Shown here: positions 50,207-63,313 of the stretch, piece after piece
How the letters are laid out: each line of letters starts with the position of its first letter
Numbering within the stretch: position 1 is the first letter of the stretch
Assembly: GCA_964023205.1 (NCBI GenBank)
Contig: OZ026837.1
Location: forward strand, 15,167,479 to 15,231,478
Length of the DNA stretch: 64,000 nucleotides
Source of the DNA: Lutraria lutraria
Taxonomy: Eukaryota; Mollusca; Bivalvia; Venerida; Mactridae
Direction: 5' to 3'
The notes under the pieces: generated by a model
Database searches by the model: none
Told to the model about the DNA's origin: nothing
Seen by the model: only the letters and a program-made list of their open reading frames with translations
Position numbers and translations under genes: made by a program

Positions 50207-51508
50207 AATGATGCACCCCATGCTTTAACTTACCTAAAACAAAATACTTGACACTTATATTTTTTTTCGGGGGTGGTTAAGTCCCAAACCAAGTTATCAA
50301 CAAATAGGCATAATGTTTAACATCTTTAAATGATTGAGGATTTTGTGAAACTACATTTTATGGTAGGTGTTTCTGGTAAGTGTCTCACTAGATAAGGGGT
50401 TAGTAATAGTCTCTAATACATTATATTCATTTATGTCCATTCACCAAAACCCCTATCACCAAATAAGGAACTTATAACACTTTAGTGATAAAACTCTTTA
50501 GATAATGGTTTGAATGACTGTAACATGATAGAATTTTATCTGATGTAGCTTTGATCCAAATTTATATTTGACATTATTAATTAATTAAAACATCTATCTT
50601 CGTAAAAAAATAAACATGTTAAGTAACAGGTGCTTTAATTTGAATTTAAGTCCAACATTTTAAACTGCAGAAAGTGGATACCAGTACACACATAACCATT
50701 TAGGGTTCAAGCCCTTATAATATATATATATAGCCTCTGAGTAATATAATATACTTCATAAAAAATGTTGTTATTTAAAAAAAATAAATGTTTTAAACCT
50801 TGTCTTCATTAAAACCTAAAGAATGATTGATGACCTTTCTTAAAAGGCAGTTAAAAGGTTTCTTTCAAGCCCCTTGAATACCTTACAGAACAGAAAAATA
50901 AGGTTCTGTTAGAATTATTGTATAAAATAAGTGTGCACTACGACATGCAAAGCTAAGTAGGTGAGTGGTAGGTACTGTTGTAAAATATACATAATGGTAA
51001 TGCAAGATGGAGTAGAGAAGTATTTAAAACAATATCTATAAGGTTTATAATAAGCATAAAGAAATAGGTGGCACCATTTTCATACATTCTGTGATCTTAT
51101 CTCACAACATACTTCTTATCAATGGTAGAATCATAGCATTCCTTATCTAAGTAGAAATAAAATATGGCAAACAATTTTTTGCCTTAATCTTAATTATTTC
51201 ACGATACCTCTACAATAATTTTCTGTTTCAAATGATCACAGAATGTTGGAATAAAACAGAAGGAAAAACGTCAAACATGGAAAATGAAATGAAAACTCAT
51301 GCTATCTGCAGTATCATTTTTTTTTATAAATAAGTGATTCATAAACTCTGGAATTTTTTTTGAGATTGTATTTTCAATCCCTGTCATAAATCTGTTTGAC
51401 ACTGAAAATTTGTGTGAACCGCTTAACATTAAAATCAGCAATGCTGTAACAATATTATAAGACATTATGTGGTTGCTTATTCGGCAGAATCAAGGAGATA
51501 AGAACTAC
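50207..51508. other. No gene seen
   Basis: AT-rich with short simple runs (for example tatatatatata near 50720). No features supported. Confidence 0.4.
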
Positions 51509-51690
51509 AGTAAAACCTCGATTATCCGAACTTGTACTATCCGAAAACCTGGTGTTATCCAAAATGTATGATCGGTCCTATATATTTCAATGTAAAATGA
51601 ACTGGATTATCCGAATTCTTTTATCCAAAACCATGGATTATCCGAAACTTCGAACTTGTCGATTTCGGATAAACAAAGTTTTACCGTACA
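51509..51690 (-). mobile_element. pogo/Tigger-like MITE
   Basis: Starts acagtaaaacctcgattatc and has several atccgaa/ttatccgaa words. Reverse orientation relative to 10000-10142 and 37485-37648. Confidence 0.65.
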
Positions 51691-52754
51691 TATTCAAGAG
51701 AGAGATATTTCAACTTTTTTGTTGTTATTGTTGGAAGGTGATGATGAAGTAGGAAGTATATGAGTTACAAGTGAATTTCCAAAATGTTGTTCATTATTGA
51801 ATTCACTTATGTGACTACACTGTTTTCATACAAAGTTATAGTACAGTGATTACAATCGGACTGAAAGAGGTAAGATACTTCAGATAACATGTATGACAAT
51901 ATGCTTCATGCAATGAAGGAAATGTTAGTATAACAAACACAAAATTAAACAAAAGATCTTCTTATATTTTTTTTCACCGGAATTTAATGCCACAGCTACA
52001 ACCGGGATCATTTGGCAACTTTCAAGCCTTATAAATGAGGAAGACCCCAAGTATAGAACCAATAACCTTTGATACGCTAGCCGGACAGGCTCCTCACATG
52101 CAAAATTTTGTCCCAGTTGGGATTTAAACTCAGCAAGGAGAGGAGCTAGACTCAGCTAGTTAGAGACCATAACCATTCGATCAGTGTACTAAAATTTGGC
52201 CAAGTAAACATTTAGATATTATGCTTTGTATGTAAATGAATTATGACTCTGAATATCTTTTTTAAAAATTATGTTTAGTTCCATTTGAAAGCAATTCACC
52301 CTTTTCATTCGTGGAAACACCCATTTTGAATGTCTATCAGGAATTCCCATATAATCAATAATTCAAATTTTATTAATTCAGATTAGTTAGGGTCAAAAAC
52401 AGGTCAGAATAAGGACTGAAAAAAATCTAAGAAGGTTCTAAAGATTCAGTTGATAGAACATGAAATTTTGACAAGAAGATCTTGATATATTCACACAAAC
52501 AGGTAAAACCAAGCATCAACATAAAATTAACCCCACCACACAAGTAGATATGCAGGTTATATATATATAGAGAGAGAAAATTCCAGTGACAACAGTATAC
52601 AACTAGCATCCATGCTTCACTGTACATACAGAAATTACGAATAACCCAAAATATACATCAACTTCATTCAGAAAAAGCAAAAATAATGTCTAACAAATAA
52701 TACAAGTTGAGTAAACGGACCAAATTACGTTTAAGGGAAAGTGAATCATGTCGC

Positions 52755-52815
52755 CTTAGAATTAAAAGGGCCTATCTGTACTTTTCATACTTGTCAGATA
52801 GACCCTTTTAATCCT
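52755..52815. repeat. Hairpin-forming inverted repeat
   Basis: cttagaattaaaagggcctatctg at the left pairs with cagatagacccttttaatcctaag at the right (two mismatches) around a loop of about 15 bp. It could be a tiny MITE or encode a foldback RNA. Confidence 0.6.
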
Positions 52816-52964
52816 AAGTGGACGATAATTTTTTCCCATCTTTAAAACAGAGCTTGCTATACCTAATTAGTAACGGTCTTATTCATTCAAACCTTACCAC
52901 TTTCAGACAATAATTGGTCAAGGTTACTTAAAGCAAATAAGATTTTCAAAAAGATGTTTGTTTG

Positions 52965-53210
52965 TTTCAATGGGTTTTACGCCCCATTTCAACAGTCAGA
53001 GTCATATGAGGTGGACAATTCACCTAACCATCGTTCCTGGGAAGAACCAGTACTAGACTCCCATCCTCCGTATGTAGCTGCCTACTTTCTCACATAAAGA
53101 GACATGGTCGGTAACTGGGCTCGAATCCACGACCCTCTATCAGTGAGAGGTTACAGTGATTTGAAGTCAGCGACCTTAACCACTCGACCACGAAGGCGGG
53201 TCTCAAAAAG
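52965..53210 (-). mobile_element. SINE family 1, best tRNA head
   Basis: On the minus strand the head has the A-box tggtcgagtggttaagg, an anticodon-loop-like gacttcaaatc (CAA, leucine-like), a long variable arm, and the B-box ggattcgagccc. The body and a caaacaaaca-type tail follow. The long variable arm indicates a Leu/Ser-type tRNA ancestor. Confidence 0.8.
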
Positions 53211-53827
53211 ATGTAGACACAGCAGTATTAATCAATAAGGATTGTTTTAGACTTGATAAAAAAAATTCACCCAAGTGATAGAGATACAAAAACATTATTA
53301 CCTGATATCTACCAAACATCACATATTACTCAGGAAAGAAAATAAAAGTATGTACTACTTTCAAAATAAAAAATATCCTCTTCTCAAAAACAAACCAATA
53401 CTTTTTTCGAAATAAAAAATTGCATTTTTTTTCCAAAGACTGTCTCAACATTTCAATTTGAAAATCTGAGTTACTTCCCTTTAAACTTTCATGTTTGATT
53501 CATTACGAGTTCATCCCGAATATTTTATCTGCAATACAATATTTGAGCAGAACATAGGGGGTCCGCAAAAAAGCAAAAAAAGTTCTACAACTGTAAGCTA
53601 CATGTACAGCAATAATTTAAGTTGTGTGAAGCTATGTGGCAGTCAAGAAAAAATCATCTAGTATAGTCTTGATAATAAACAAAAATTTAGTTGTGTTAGG
53701 CCATGATTTAATGCATATTCAATAGTGCAAAACCACTGAGCAAAAAGGTGATGGCTGGTATTGCGAGCTTCCTATAGTGCAACTAAGATGACAAAATAGT
53801 GAAAATAAAAACTTGCAAATACATTTA

Positions 53828-53999
53828 AACCCCTGAAAATCGGACTCCCAGAAAACTGAAATTCTCTGAAAATCGGATGATTTTTCAAGTCCCATTATTT
53901 TCGGAATTTATGAAAAATTCTCTGAAAACCGGAATTCTCAGAAAACTGGACTTTTGGTCCAGCCCGGAAGGGGCCAGGTTTTCAGGGGTTTTACTGTAG
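53828..53999 (-). mobile_element. MITE, CTGAAAACCGGA family
   Basis: Starts taaacccctgaaaatcggac and ends ccaggttttcaggggtttta then ctgta. Second copy of the family at 23908-24071. Confidence 0.6.
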
Positions 54000-54555
54000 A
54001 TGGTGCGAAGTTTATATAATACACAAAAGTATACACAAAACTAAAGACTATACAACACTCTACATACAGAAAAGCACTGGATTACAGTATACAAGTCACT
54101 GAAATATTCAACAAGAACTGGTACTAGGTAAAATAGTTAGCCAATAACCATTATTCACTAATACAACAGACTCAGAGAATTGTGTTCAATTATAGTCGTT
54201 TTGCGCTCAACTACGTTCATATTATACTAAGTCACTGTACAGTCGTTTATATGTTTGGTTCCGTCTTTTAGAATATGTATGGTGTGATAAAGCACTAATT
54301 AAGCCCATTATTATATGTGATATAAAAAGACTTCTACTGAAATAAGGGATACGTCTGACCAAAACTGTACAAAATAATCTGATTGATAAAGGGCACAGCA
54401 CTATGATAAAACATTAATTCATAGCTCAGAAATATGCCTAAATAAATTTTGTAAAAACGAATGTTTTGAAAGTTCCAACGAAATACAGCGTTACATCGGA
54501 CACAGTGCGTGAAACAAAAATAAAAAAAGTAAATGTGAGTGGTCTTAAGACGGAC

Positions 54556-54561
54556 TTTATT
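54556..54561 (-). promoter_or_regulatory. Possible ataxin-2 polyadenylation signal
   Basis: AATAAA on the minus strand, 98 nt after the proposed stop codon. Other AATAAA words lie further on, so the real 3' end is open. Confidence 0.35.
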
Positions 54562-54658
54562 CGAACACAGCTCTCCTTGGTCTATAAGACGTAAAATAAT
54601 GGCTACTGTTTACTTACATGTGTATGTCACGATGAGAGTTTAGATTAAGTGTGTGTTT

Positions 54659-57600
54659 TTACTGCGAGGGTTGATAATTCTGTACGTGCTGTCCACCTGG
54701 GTGTTGGACTGGCAAAAGAAACAAACAAACTCAACCTCATGCATGAAAAAAAACAAAGTATTGGTAAACAATGTCAGGCAAGGTTGTCGCTATCAGATTG
54801 TCGGGGGTGACCCATTCATCGCTTGATCACGTAGTCACAGGGTACAAAACAGGATACTAGATTAATCTTAAATGTGCAGTCAAAGATGTAAATGTCTGTT
54901 TTCATACTTAACTGATTAAATTAAATGCTCACATTTAAAACCTCCCAAGTCTTGTTTAGGTAATGATATGTATATTGAAGTGTGTTTGACTCGATGCATT
55001 TAAATAATAGAGGGATGTTACATAAATTAAAGACAGGAAAGTCTATCGGTGAGAAGTGACTTACAGACATCTAAGATTAGAAAGGAGAACATCTAAACGG
55101 CTACATATATTCTTACTAACAAGAACGAGGTAAACAAATTTTGAAGAGTCATAATTTAAGTAAAAATGATGAAAAATTACTAAGGACTTCTTAGATTATA
55201 ACCAATAGCAAATCTAGAAATATATCTGGAGGACACGATTGCCCCTGCTGAGAGCTAAGTCACGAAGGGGCCATCATACCTGTGAAAATGTTTGGATTTT
55301 AACAGAAATCGAACTTGACCTGTATTTTATTATGATACACCTCCATGTAAGATACGAAACCAATCAATGATATATTTCTAGAGTTATCGCTTGAAATCTG
55401 AACAGACAGACGGACAGGGGTAACATTTTATGCCGTTCCACAACCCTTTTAAAACTAAGTTTGCTGTAAAATTAAGTGATGCATAAACTGTAACATATAG
55501 ATAGTAACTTATTGAGAAAAATTCATTCAGCAAATTTCCAGAGATAATAGGGGCATAAAAGATATTATTGACAGAGAAAGGGTTTATAAACCTAGATTGT
55601 GTACATTATATAAGTTCAAGTCAAACATTTCCAGCTGGCACAAAGCTAATAAAATAATGATGACTATTTTTTTGAAAGCCTAATTTATGCATGAATATTA
55701 GCACATACATCAGAAAGATATACATTGTATCACAGCTAGTGAATTACACTGAAAATAGTTTCTGGCATACAAAAAAATACACTGCATATACAGAGTTTAC
55801 ACAGATACAACATTATAGTGGTGTTTATCTATTTTCATGAAAATTAGCAAATTACACATAGAAATACAATTTTGATATTTTGAAGTTATTTCAACATATT
55901 ACAACAATTGATCAACTCATGGTTTACAAACTGGATTTTCTTAACAGTGGAGACATGATTTGTATGACGAAACTACAAATATTAATATTACTTTGAAATG
56001 ATACCAAATTTAATAGTATACTTATTAATTCCTTGATCAGTATTTACTTTAAACTTATAGATGTAAGGATGGTTACATATTCAGGATGTTATGAAAATTG
56101 TAACTTATATATGATGATTTAAAATGCTTACAAGACAAGATGTGATTCATATGAATGTCTTACAACAGGATTTTAAGCATGCTAAACATAGAAGATCGAC
56201 ACTGAACTTATCGATTGAACTTATTTAGCACATAAATAATATACATATTAAATGAAACATATTGACTGTTACAAGTTAAATAAGCATATAAATGTACATA
56301 TTGTATATTTATACAACTTGTATATACATCAGCTAAACACAATATTAAGCTTTTACAAGACTGACAAGAAAAGAAGTCGTAACTTTTGGACATTTTCAAA
56401 GACTGACGAGAAATCCCTGGTGTTAATAATGGAAAAAAAAACATGCAAGTAAGCTCAGCGTAGAAAGCCGTTAGCTTTGATAGGAGTATATGCTTTAATC
56501 TCTACATGCTTAGGACATGGCGGCAATCACATGGGTGCATGGGCAGTGGGCAGGATATCATGTTGTCACCCGAAATTGATAACCCAATTCATTACAATGT
56601 ACGTAAATTATTACTTCCAATATTAACCTATTAACCTTATTGTGTGACATTTTTTACATCATTGCAACATTCAGACGTCTTTGAAGGTAATTAATTATCT
56701 ATTTATGCTTACAACTGGTTTAGAAGAGTACATATGTTCAATCAAAATGGCACACTTCAAGTACAACATGCACAATTTTTTTTGTTAGATGTTTGTAGTA
56801 GAACAAAGATTTCACTACTTTTAAAGCTCAAAAAATAAAACAGCCCACTAAAAAAGAAAATATGGAACTCTTAAGACTATATACATGACAGAGAGACATG
56901 GTCGTACATTTATCTCTTTTGTCCGATAGAATAAGCAGCCATGTGACTGAACACAAGTATACTTCAATCAAACTATGACTTCTAATTGTTTGAAATAATT
57001 CAACTTCTGGCTTCATGATATGGTTACTGATGTATGTTTTTCAAACTATCACTTACCTTGTAGAGGAAAATGCTGCATCTGGTGTGGTGGATGAGGTCCC
57101 TGCCCTGGGGTCTGACCTGGTAGACCCTGAACACCAGACTGGGACATCAATTGGGGCTGCATGGAGCCTGTAACAATGTTGGCACAGTCAATTTAATTGA
57201 ATTGTAAGTGGAACAAATTGGTTCGAACGTTAATAAAAAAGGCTGCTTGTAGCTTAGTTTTCATAAAAGATTATCGGACAAAATATACTCAATTTTAAAC
57301 AACGATTTTTACGTAAATAACTGTTTGTCTAATGTTGTTTTATGGCACATCGACAACCAATAGTCTTTTAGTGCGCATCTTTATAAAAGGAAAGCAACAA
57401 GTATAAGCCGATAGAAAAGGATAATATATCAATAAGATTTGAAGGGTAACTGATATGAATTTTGTTAAAACTTATTTGTACTCGTCAATATTGTATTACA
57501 TTGAGTACTTAATAATCGTTACAGGTCTGACACCAACAGTGGACAAAAGGCTGTATTATTTCTCTCCAAATGATAACCCAAACCACAGGTTTTAAAGTAT

Positions 57601-60600
57601 AAAAGTGACCATCAAAGGCATAACAAGAGCGCTGCAAGCGGTGCCAACGCTTGTCTGTTCATTGCCTCAGCGAGATCTATCCACCTACTAAGTTTCATGT
57701 TGCTACCTCTTATAGTTTCTGAGTAATGAGCTACATAAGTTTTTGCACGGACGCAGTGATTGATCACAATAGCTTGACTTTTTCCTCAAAAACGGCCAAG
57801 CTAATACATACAATGACAATTAACAAGATAAGAAAATAAGCATTTCAATGTTATGCTGTTCTACTCTACCTGAGAACTTACCAGGCATCGGATGACCCTG
57901 GAATTGGTGAGAACTTTGTAAATGAGGATGATTTATTTGTCCTGACGGTGGCATCATCACATATTGTGGTTGCAAGTGTGGTGAGTGGTGTGCCTGCATA
58001 CTGAATGTCCCAGATGTGGGAACAGATGAATGCTGTGGGACGGAGGAGAACTGTTGAGTGCCAGCTGTTCCCTGCATCTGCATCGGGTGAGATTGGTATG
58101 GGTACATAGTTTGCATGTTCTGTGGTGATGTGGGATTATGGGGACTTTGTTGTAATGGAGGATGAGTCGGCATATTGGGTTGGGTGTAGCCCTGATGGGG
58201 CTGTGGTGTGCCCGATGATGGTGGATGGGGCCCGGGATTCATAGACTGTGGGTTAGGATTTGTGTGTACAGGGCTAGGGGCGGGGTGATGAGGGCCTCCC
58301 GCCCCAGAGGGCGGAGCATTCATCTGTGAGCTCTGTTGTTGTTGTTGCTGTTGTGAGTTAGGGTTTGACATTATAATGTGGTTATTATGGGTAAAATGTG
58401 AAGCATGTGACAAGTGTGCAGGCATTGGTCCTGGCTGATTCGGAGTCGTCACTGAAATAACAAATTTATATACATGGCAAGGCCGTTTATACAGAATCAG
58501 GGCTTGAAAATTAGAGTAGATTTTTGTGAATGCTAGTCCGACGGGGCGAGCACAAAATCAGGCATTCAATCACCCTAAAATTAATTTAAAACTGGAAATA
58601 TCTCTTTCCAATTCGATCCAAATCAATTTAGATTCACGTTTTGTTTATGTTAAATCCGCGTTCGTGAAACGCTTGCACTAGACTATAATGACTAAAAATA
58701 GATTGTTGCCCTGTACCCGGCCCTGCGGCATATTTAAAACACCGCTACAAGTTAACAAGTTTAACTGCGACAATGCCTCATTCGCCGGCCTTTCTATTTA
58801 TTTCAAGAATGGGATTTCTTACTTGACAAATTAATTGGATGCGTTGATTATTGTTGGTCTCGTATCAACGGACTCAAGTAAGTGTCAAATCCGGAATATC
58901 CTTACCATGTTACCTGTTTTCTGATAATAAACAGTGCCCGTTTTCCGAAAATGAACAGACGACAGAAAGCAATTTCAAGTAGAAGAAGCATTCGCAATAA
59001 ATATCAGTGTTGCTACTTGAAAGACGGCTTGATATGTACGCGAATCACGGTGATCCTTAGTGATTAAAGATTAAAATCTGTATCGTTCATGTATGTTGTA
59101 ATAATTTATGTCAGCATCTGACGTAATTTTCCCGCAATCAGTCATACATAACAGAAGATATATACATCCTTTAAAGTCTTAATCATAACTTAATTACATT
59201 CTAAAAGTATACATACACTTAATTTTCTTAAGGGCGAGTTGGTTCTTCTAAGGGGCGAGTAAGAAATTGCAGTTACTAGTCCTACAGGACTAGTAGCACC
59301 TTGAAAATTTTTCAAGCCCTGAGAATCTAAACATTTTCAATATTTACAGTATTCAATTAAGAATCAATCAACAAACATATCTTAATACTTTTTAAGTTAG
59401 ACTAAATCTAAAGTGATCCTTGTTTGTGATATTTAAAAAAAATCTGACTCCGTTCAAACAAAAGCATAGCTTGAATCCCACCTGTCTCAACTTCCCGGAA
59501 AACTAGCACAGTGCCTTATGTAATGCTATAGTGACCTAGGTGAAGAATATCTTGCAACAGCAAATTAGCCATTATCTAAACTACTACTGAACTGCTCAAG
59601 TTGAAGTCATCATAGATTAAATTGAAAGTACTAGTAAACCGAAACAACCAACTGACTCCTAACTCATAAATTTATAATAATCATTCTCTGTACAACAACG
59701 AAATAATTATAAACAGCAATTAAGCAGTATGAAAATGTCATTAAAGCTAATTGTGATTTTCATCAATTAGTCATTAATTATTTGTGGGGCTTATTTCAAT
59801 TGTTTGTTCGAATTTTACATCCCTTTTCAACAGTAAGAGTCATATGAGGCAGACAGTTCACCTAACCATCGCTTCTGGGAAGAACTAGTTCCAGACTCCC
59901 ATCCTCCGTAAGCAACTGCCTTCTTTCTCACATAATGAGACATGGTCGGTAGCTGGGCTTGAACCCACGACCCTTTTATCAGTGAGAGATTACAGTGATT
60001 TAAAGTCAATGACCTTAAACACTTGACCACGGAGGCAAGTATTTATTTCAAGTTCAAAATAAGAAGAAAGAAATGAGTCTTACACTTACTGTAGACTTGA
60101 GAAGCTTGTAGAGCAGGGTTACCTCTCTCCATGCCAGAACCATGAGGCATTGATGAGGGTACTCCCTGTACTGATGTAGGAGTCATAAATCTCTGACCAG
60201 AGGCCTGTGCAGCAGCAGGCATAGGCATCACCTAGAATTATAAGTTCAGTTTGTATCAACGGGTTAAGTCCATCTGAAAACAGTATTTCAGTTATATACG
60301 ACAGCCGGTTCACCGAACCAGTTTTCCTGGATTGATATCTAACCAGTACTAAGGCTGAAAATAAAAAATATGTTTGTTTGGAGTGCTCCGACCCAGAATT
60401 TTAGCACTGAGTAGGAAGGTAGGGATTTTTTTCAACCATGTAACAATAGTAAAATAAAAATTCCCCCCAAAAATATTTTATTTGATTTATTTGCTTTGAT
60501 TTTTGTGAGAAGGTAGTAGCACTACAAACAAACTAAATTTTTTTTTCAGCCTAACCTGCACTTTCACAAGGTACCGGAAACTTCTTCACATACGGAGGAA

Positions 60601-63313
60601 AATCAAATTCTTTGTCAAAATTACATAGAAAGGTACGAGCTTCTGGGACTGAGATTCGAGCTCAGATCGCCTGAACACAAGTCAAGCACACCAATCACAG
60701 CCACAGCCTAGTTTTATACATAGTTTACAAAGCAAACAGATACCAAAGAGTTGGCAGCATACAAACCATAGAACTTCATCATAATTGCAACTTCCAAACA
60801 TCTTTATATAAGTTTGCAAAAGACAACGCCTATCACATTCACAAAACTAGAGGACTGTGAAGACTTGAAATTGTAACTGAATCAGACAAAACTAGAGCTT
60901 TGTCAAAAGTTGACTAATACTCCTGCTGCCACTTTGATACTAAGAATGCGATGACATATTTGGAGTTTCATTGCAATCGCTTAAGGAATGTGGAAGTAGT
61001 TCGCTCTACAAACTTGTGACATTGATGGACTGACTGACCAACGAACAGAGTGACTCCAATATACCCCCTTTGTTTGCATGGATATAATAAAACTATATAA
61101 CCAATCAACATCTGGATAAAGGTATTAATTCATCGTTCCATACATTTAGTTAACATGTTTGACTGTATATATACCCATTTATAACAGATTCAGTTTATAA
61201 ATGCTCTGAAAAGTTGACAAAATGTATTCTAAGATTTTTCATTACAAAGAATTACACTAGCGTTTGATTTGAATGGATATAAAACATATACAACGCACCT
61301 GTCCCATCTGATATCCTGTAGGTTGTGGAGGCATTACTTGATGTTGATGTAAGAACATATAACCAGGATTAGCTGACTGTGCTAACAATGGCTGACCTGT
61401 AGCAGCTTGTACAGCAGAGGGAGGATAGTCTGGCTTAACTGATACAACAGCTGAAATAGAAAACATCATAAGATTTCTATTTACATAAAAAAAACTCTTC
61501 TGACCTATAAAAGGGCATTTTAGTGGAAGCTCAGGGCAAAAATAAAAATAAGTATTTTTTTTTTACTATATAATGATGTTTTTTTAAAAATGCCAAAAAA
61601 ATATTTGAGTGCTAGGATTTTTGTGAGTTGGTCGGAGCACTCCAAACAAATATATTTTTATTTTCAGCCTAGTGGTCGTGGTCAGTGAGCTGGACTTAAA
61701 ACATCCCACCAGTCGAAAATAAACTTCTACACTAATGAAGAAAACATTTGCAGTGTTACATGTTTTACGTCATGCATACGTGTGTTGAACATCTATTCGT
61801 TGTCAGAAAACTCATGGAAAATTTATGGCTCTGTATCGATGACGAAGCATCATTCAAAACACATTTGTACAGGCATTAAGGAATTAATTAAAGATTATTT
61901 AGTATTGGTAAAAGTATACTTGTGTTTTGAGAAGTCATTCTGTTTTATATGGACCATTTTACAACAATTTATTCTATACCACAGATTTGCAACTATCAAA
62001 GGATGACAATACACCACTCCTAAAACAAATTGTGGCTTTTTTTACCGATTATGTAATGATAAACACAAAATATACCGGTATGTCTGTATATTCATACCGC
62101 TTAGTTGAGACTTGTTTTCTTATTGTAGCTTTCCTTTAAACAAGCTGTTACGGAGTCCAAGGAGGGTACATAGCTGGATGATTATACAGGAACGTGAAAT
62201 CACGTTTCAAAAACCTATTAAAATATGACTTACCTCTCTTTGGCTGAACTTTGTAAGGAGCTTGTGAGGCTGCAGCAGCTGCGATACCAGCTTGTTGGTT
62301 AAGCACCATCGGATGACCTTGTGGTAACACAGCATACTGTTGTTGACTGGTGTTAGGGAACATTGGCTGGGGCATCTGTTGTGCCAGGACTACGGGGCTT
62401 TGTGTTTGTGGTCTGTGGGGACTGGGTGCTTGTTGCTGGACAGACATCTGAAATGACAGGTTACCCTGAACAAACATACCATCATATTAATACAACACCA
62501 ACAGTCTTGAGGATGCGTCGGTCACCTGACTGACTTTTATACATAGAAGATGCTGTGATAAGACTTCAGTCTTTTTTCCCTTCTAATCTATTTATTCATT
62601 TATTTCGATTTAAAGCTGTTTTTTCCACGGTTTTTCAGTTATACACAGCAGCTGATTCACCAAGCAAGTTTTCTTCGACAGAATTCGTACCAGTTCTAAC
62701 TTACCCTTCCACAAGGAACTAGCAACTTTACCACATTAGGAGGAAAATTCAAATGTTTGTCCATTTTTTCATCAACAGTATCAAGTAAATAGGAATTTAT
62801 ATAGAAGGGAAACATCCAAGCATAACTTTTTGTCATGTTACAACAAACATGCAACACACATGACGGAAGGAAACAACATCAAGAAAATATTTCGAACAAT
62901 TTTCTTTTCAATCGTCCTCGAAATAAATGAATCGGCAACATTCATTTCGCTGATCCAGCTGTCAAAAATTGAATGCTTTCTCTGTATTATTAAAACTAAA
63001 CTTATGGTTCGAGATATTTCTAGATCTTATTATACAGAACAACCTGTCCAGAGCGACCCTTTCTTGGGGCAACAACCTCACTACAACAACATCATATTTT
63101 TCCCACTGCATGACTTAACTATTAATTTAACCTCTATAGAGCAACAACCTCTTAACAACAACATAACTTTGCTACATCCAAAGGGTGTTGTTTTTGAGAA
63201 GTTGCACTGTATATATATAAATATGTAGAAAGTATAATCTTACTGGTACAAATTCTTTAGCATCAGGATTCAAGGTGAACTCCTTGGCTTCCGGATTTAA
63301 TTTGCTCTTTGAA
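54659..63313 (-). CDS. ATXN2: Ataxin-2, C-terminal part (7 exons; 5' end outside window)
   Basis: Exons in transcript order: 63313-63244, 62465-62234, 61450-61299, 60231-60090, 58451-57882, 57167-57057 and 54708-54659, all in phase (1327 nt, about 442 residues). The first exon shown has two PAM2-like motifs in a row, SKLNPEAKEF and TLNPDAKEFVP; PAM2 binds the MLLE domain of poly(A)-binding protein. The rest is low-complexity and rich in Pro, Gln, His and Met, as in ataxin-2, including PHHPAPSPV (human ataxin-2 has SHPAPSPV) and a six-glutamine tract (SQQQQQQSS, near 58340). The last exon, after a strong acceptor (gtttgtttcttttgccag), ends NYQPSQ then TAA. Ataxin-2 is a cytoplasmic RNA-binding regulator of translation and stress granules. 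The Lsm and LsmAD exons must lie beyond 64000. Exon 62465-62234 has a second acceptor 18 nt inside (catttcag), which would remove six residues in frame. Confidence 0.85.
55200..55440. repeat. Possible dispersed repeat in the last ataxin-2 intron
   Basis: Contains tgcccctgctgagagctaag and ctgaacagacagacggacag, phrases resembling other dispersed elements in the window (57605-57790, 60890-61085). Family not identified. Confidence 0.3.
57605..57790. repeat. Possible dispersed repeat in ataxin-2 intron
   Basis: Contains aacaagagcgctgcaagcgg and ctacctcttatagtttctga, resembling widely scattered bivalve repeats. Not confirmed by a second full copy in the window. Confidence 0.3.
59795..60040 (-). 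mobile_element. SINE family 1 in ataxin-2 intron
   Basis: Same body and B-box (gggttcaagcccagc on minus) as 52965-53210, more diverged. Confidence 0.65.
60290..60720 (-). mobile_element. SINE family 2 in ataxin-2 intron, interrupted
   Basis: Body words gccggttcaccgaaccag, taaccagtacta (left) and aacctgcactttcacaagg, ttcttcacatacggaggaaa (right), with the tRNA-like end near 60650-60715. Interrupted by an element at 60353-60551. Confidence 0.55.
60353..60551. mobile_element. 199-bp MITE with TAA target duplication, nested in a SINE
   Basis: Begins ggctgaaaataaaaaatatg and ends ttttttttcagcc, flanked by TAA at 60350-60352 and 60552-60554. Inner words tgtttggagtgctccgac and agcactacaaacaaac are also inverted. 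A 3-bp TAA duplication suggests a PIF/Harbinger-type source. A relative in reverse orientation lies at about 61510-61672. Confidence 0.65.
60890..61085. repeat. Relative of the 49370-50206 element
   Basis: Starts aactagagctttgtcaaaag and ends agagtgactccaatatacccc, matching the right end of the longer element. Lies in an ataxin-2 intron. Confidence 0.4.
61510..61672. mobile_element. Reverse-oriented copy of the GGCTGAAAATAAA MITE
   Basis: Right end gtcggagcactccaaacaaa...tttttattttcagcc is the reverse complement of the left end at 60353. The left boundary is indistinct. Confidence 0.5.
62630..62790 (-). mobile_element. SINE family 2 fragment in ataxin-2 intron
   Basis: Contains cagctgattcaccaagcaag, accagttctaacttaccctt and ccacattaggaggaaaattc, matching the body of the family in reverse orientation. 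Confidence 0.5.
63033..63211 (-). mobile_element. MITE, CAGTGCAACCTCTCC family, in ataxin-2 intron
   Basis: Starts tacagaacaacctgtcc and ends gagaagttgcactgta; 179 bp. It ends about 30 bp from the donor of the PAM2 exon. Confidence 0.7.
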
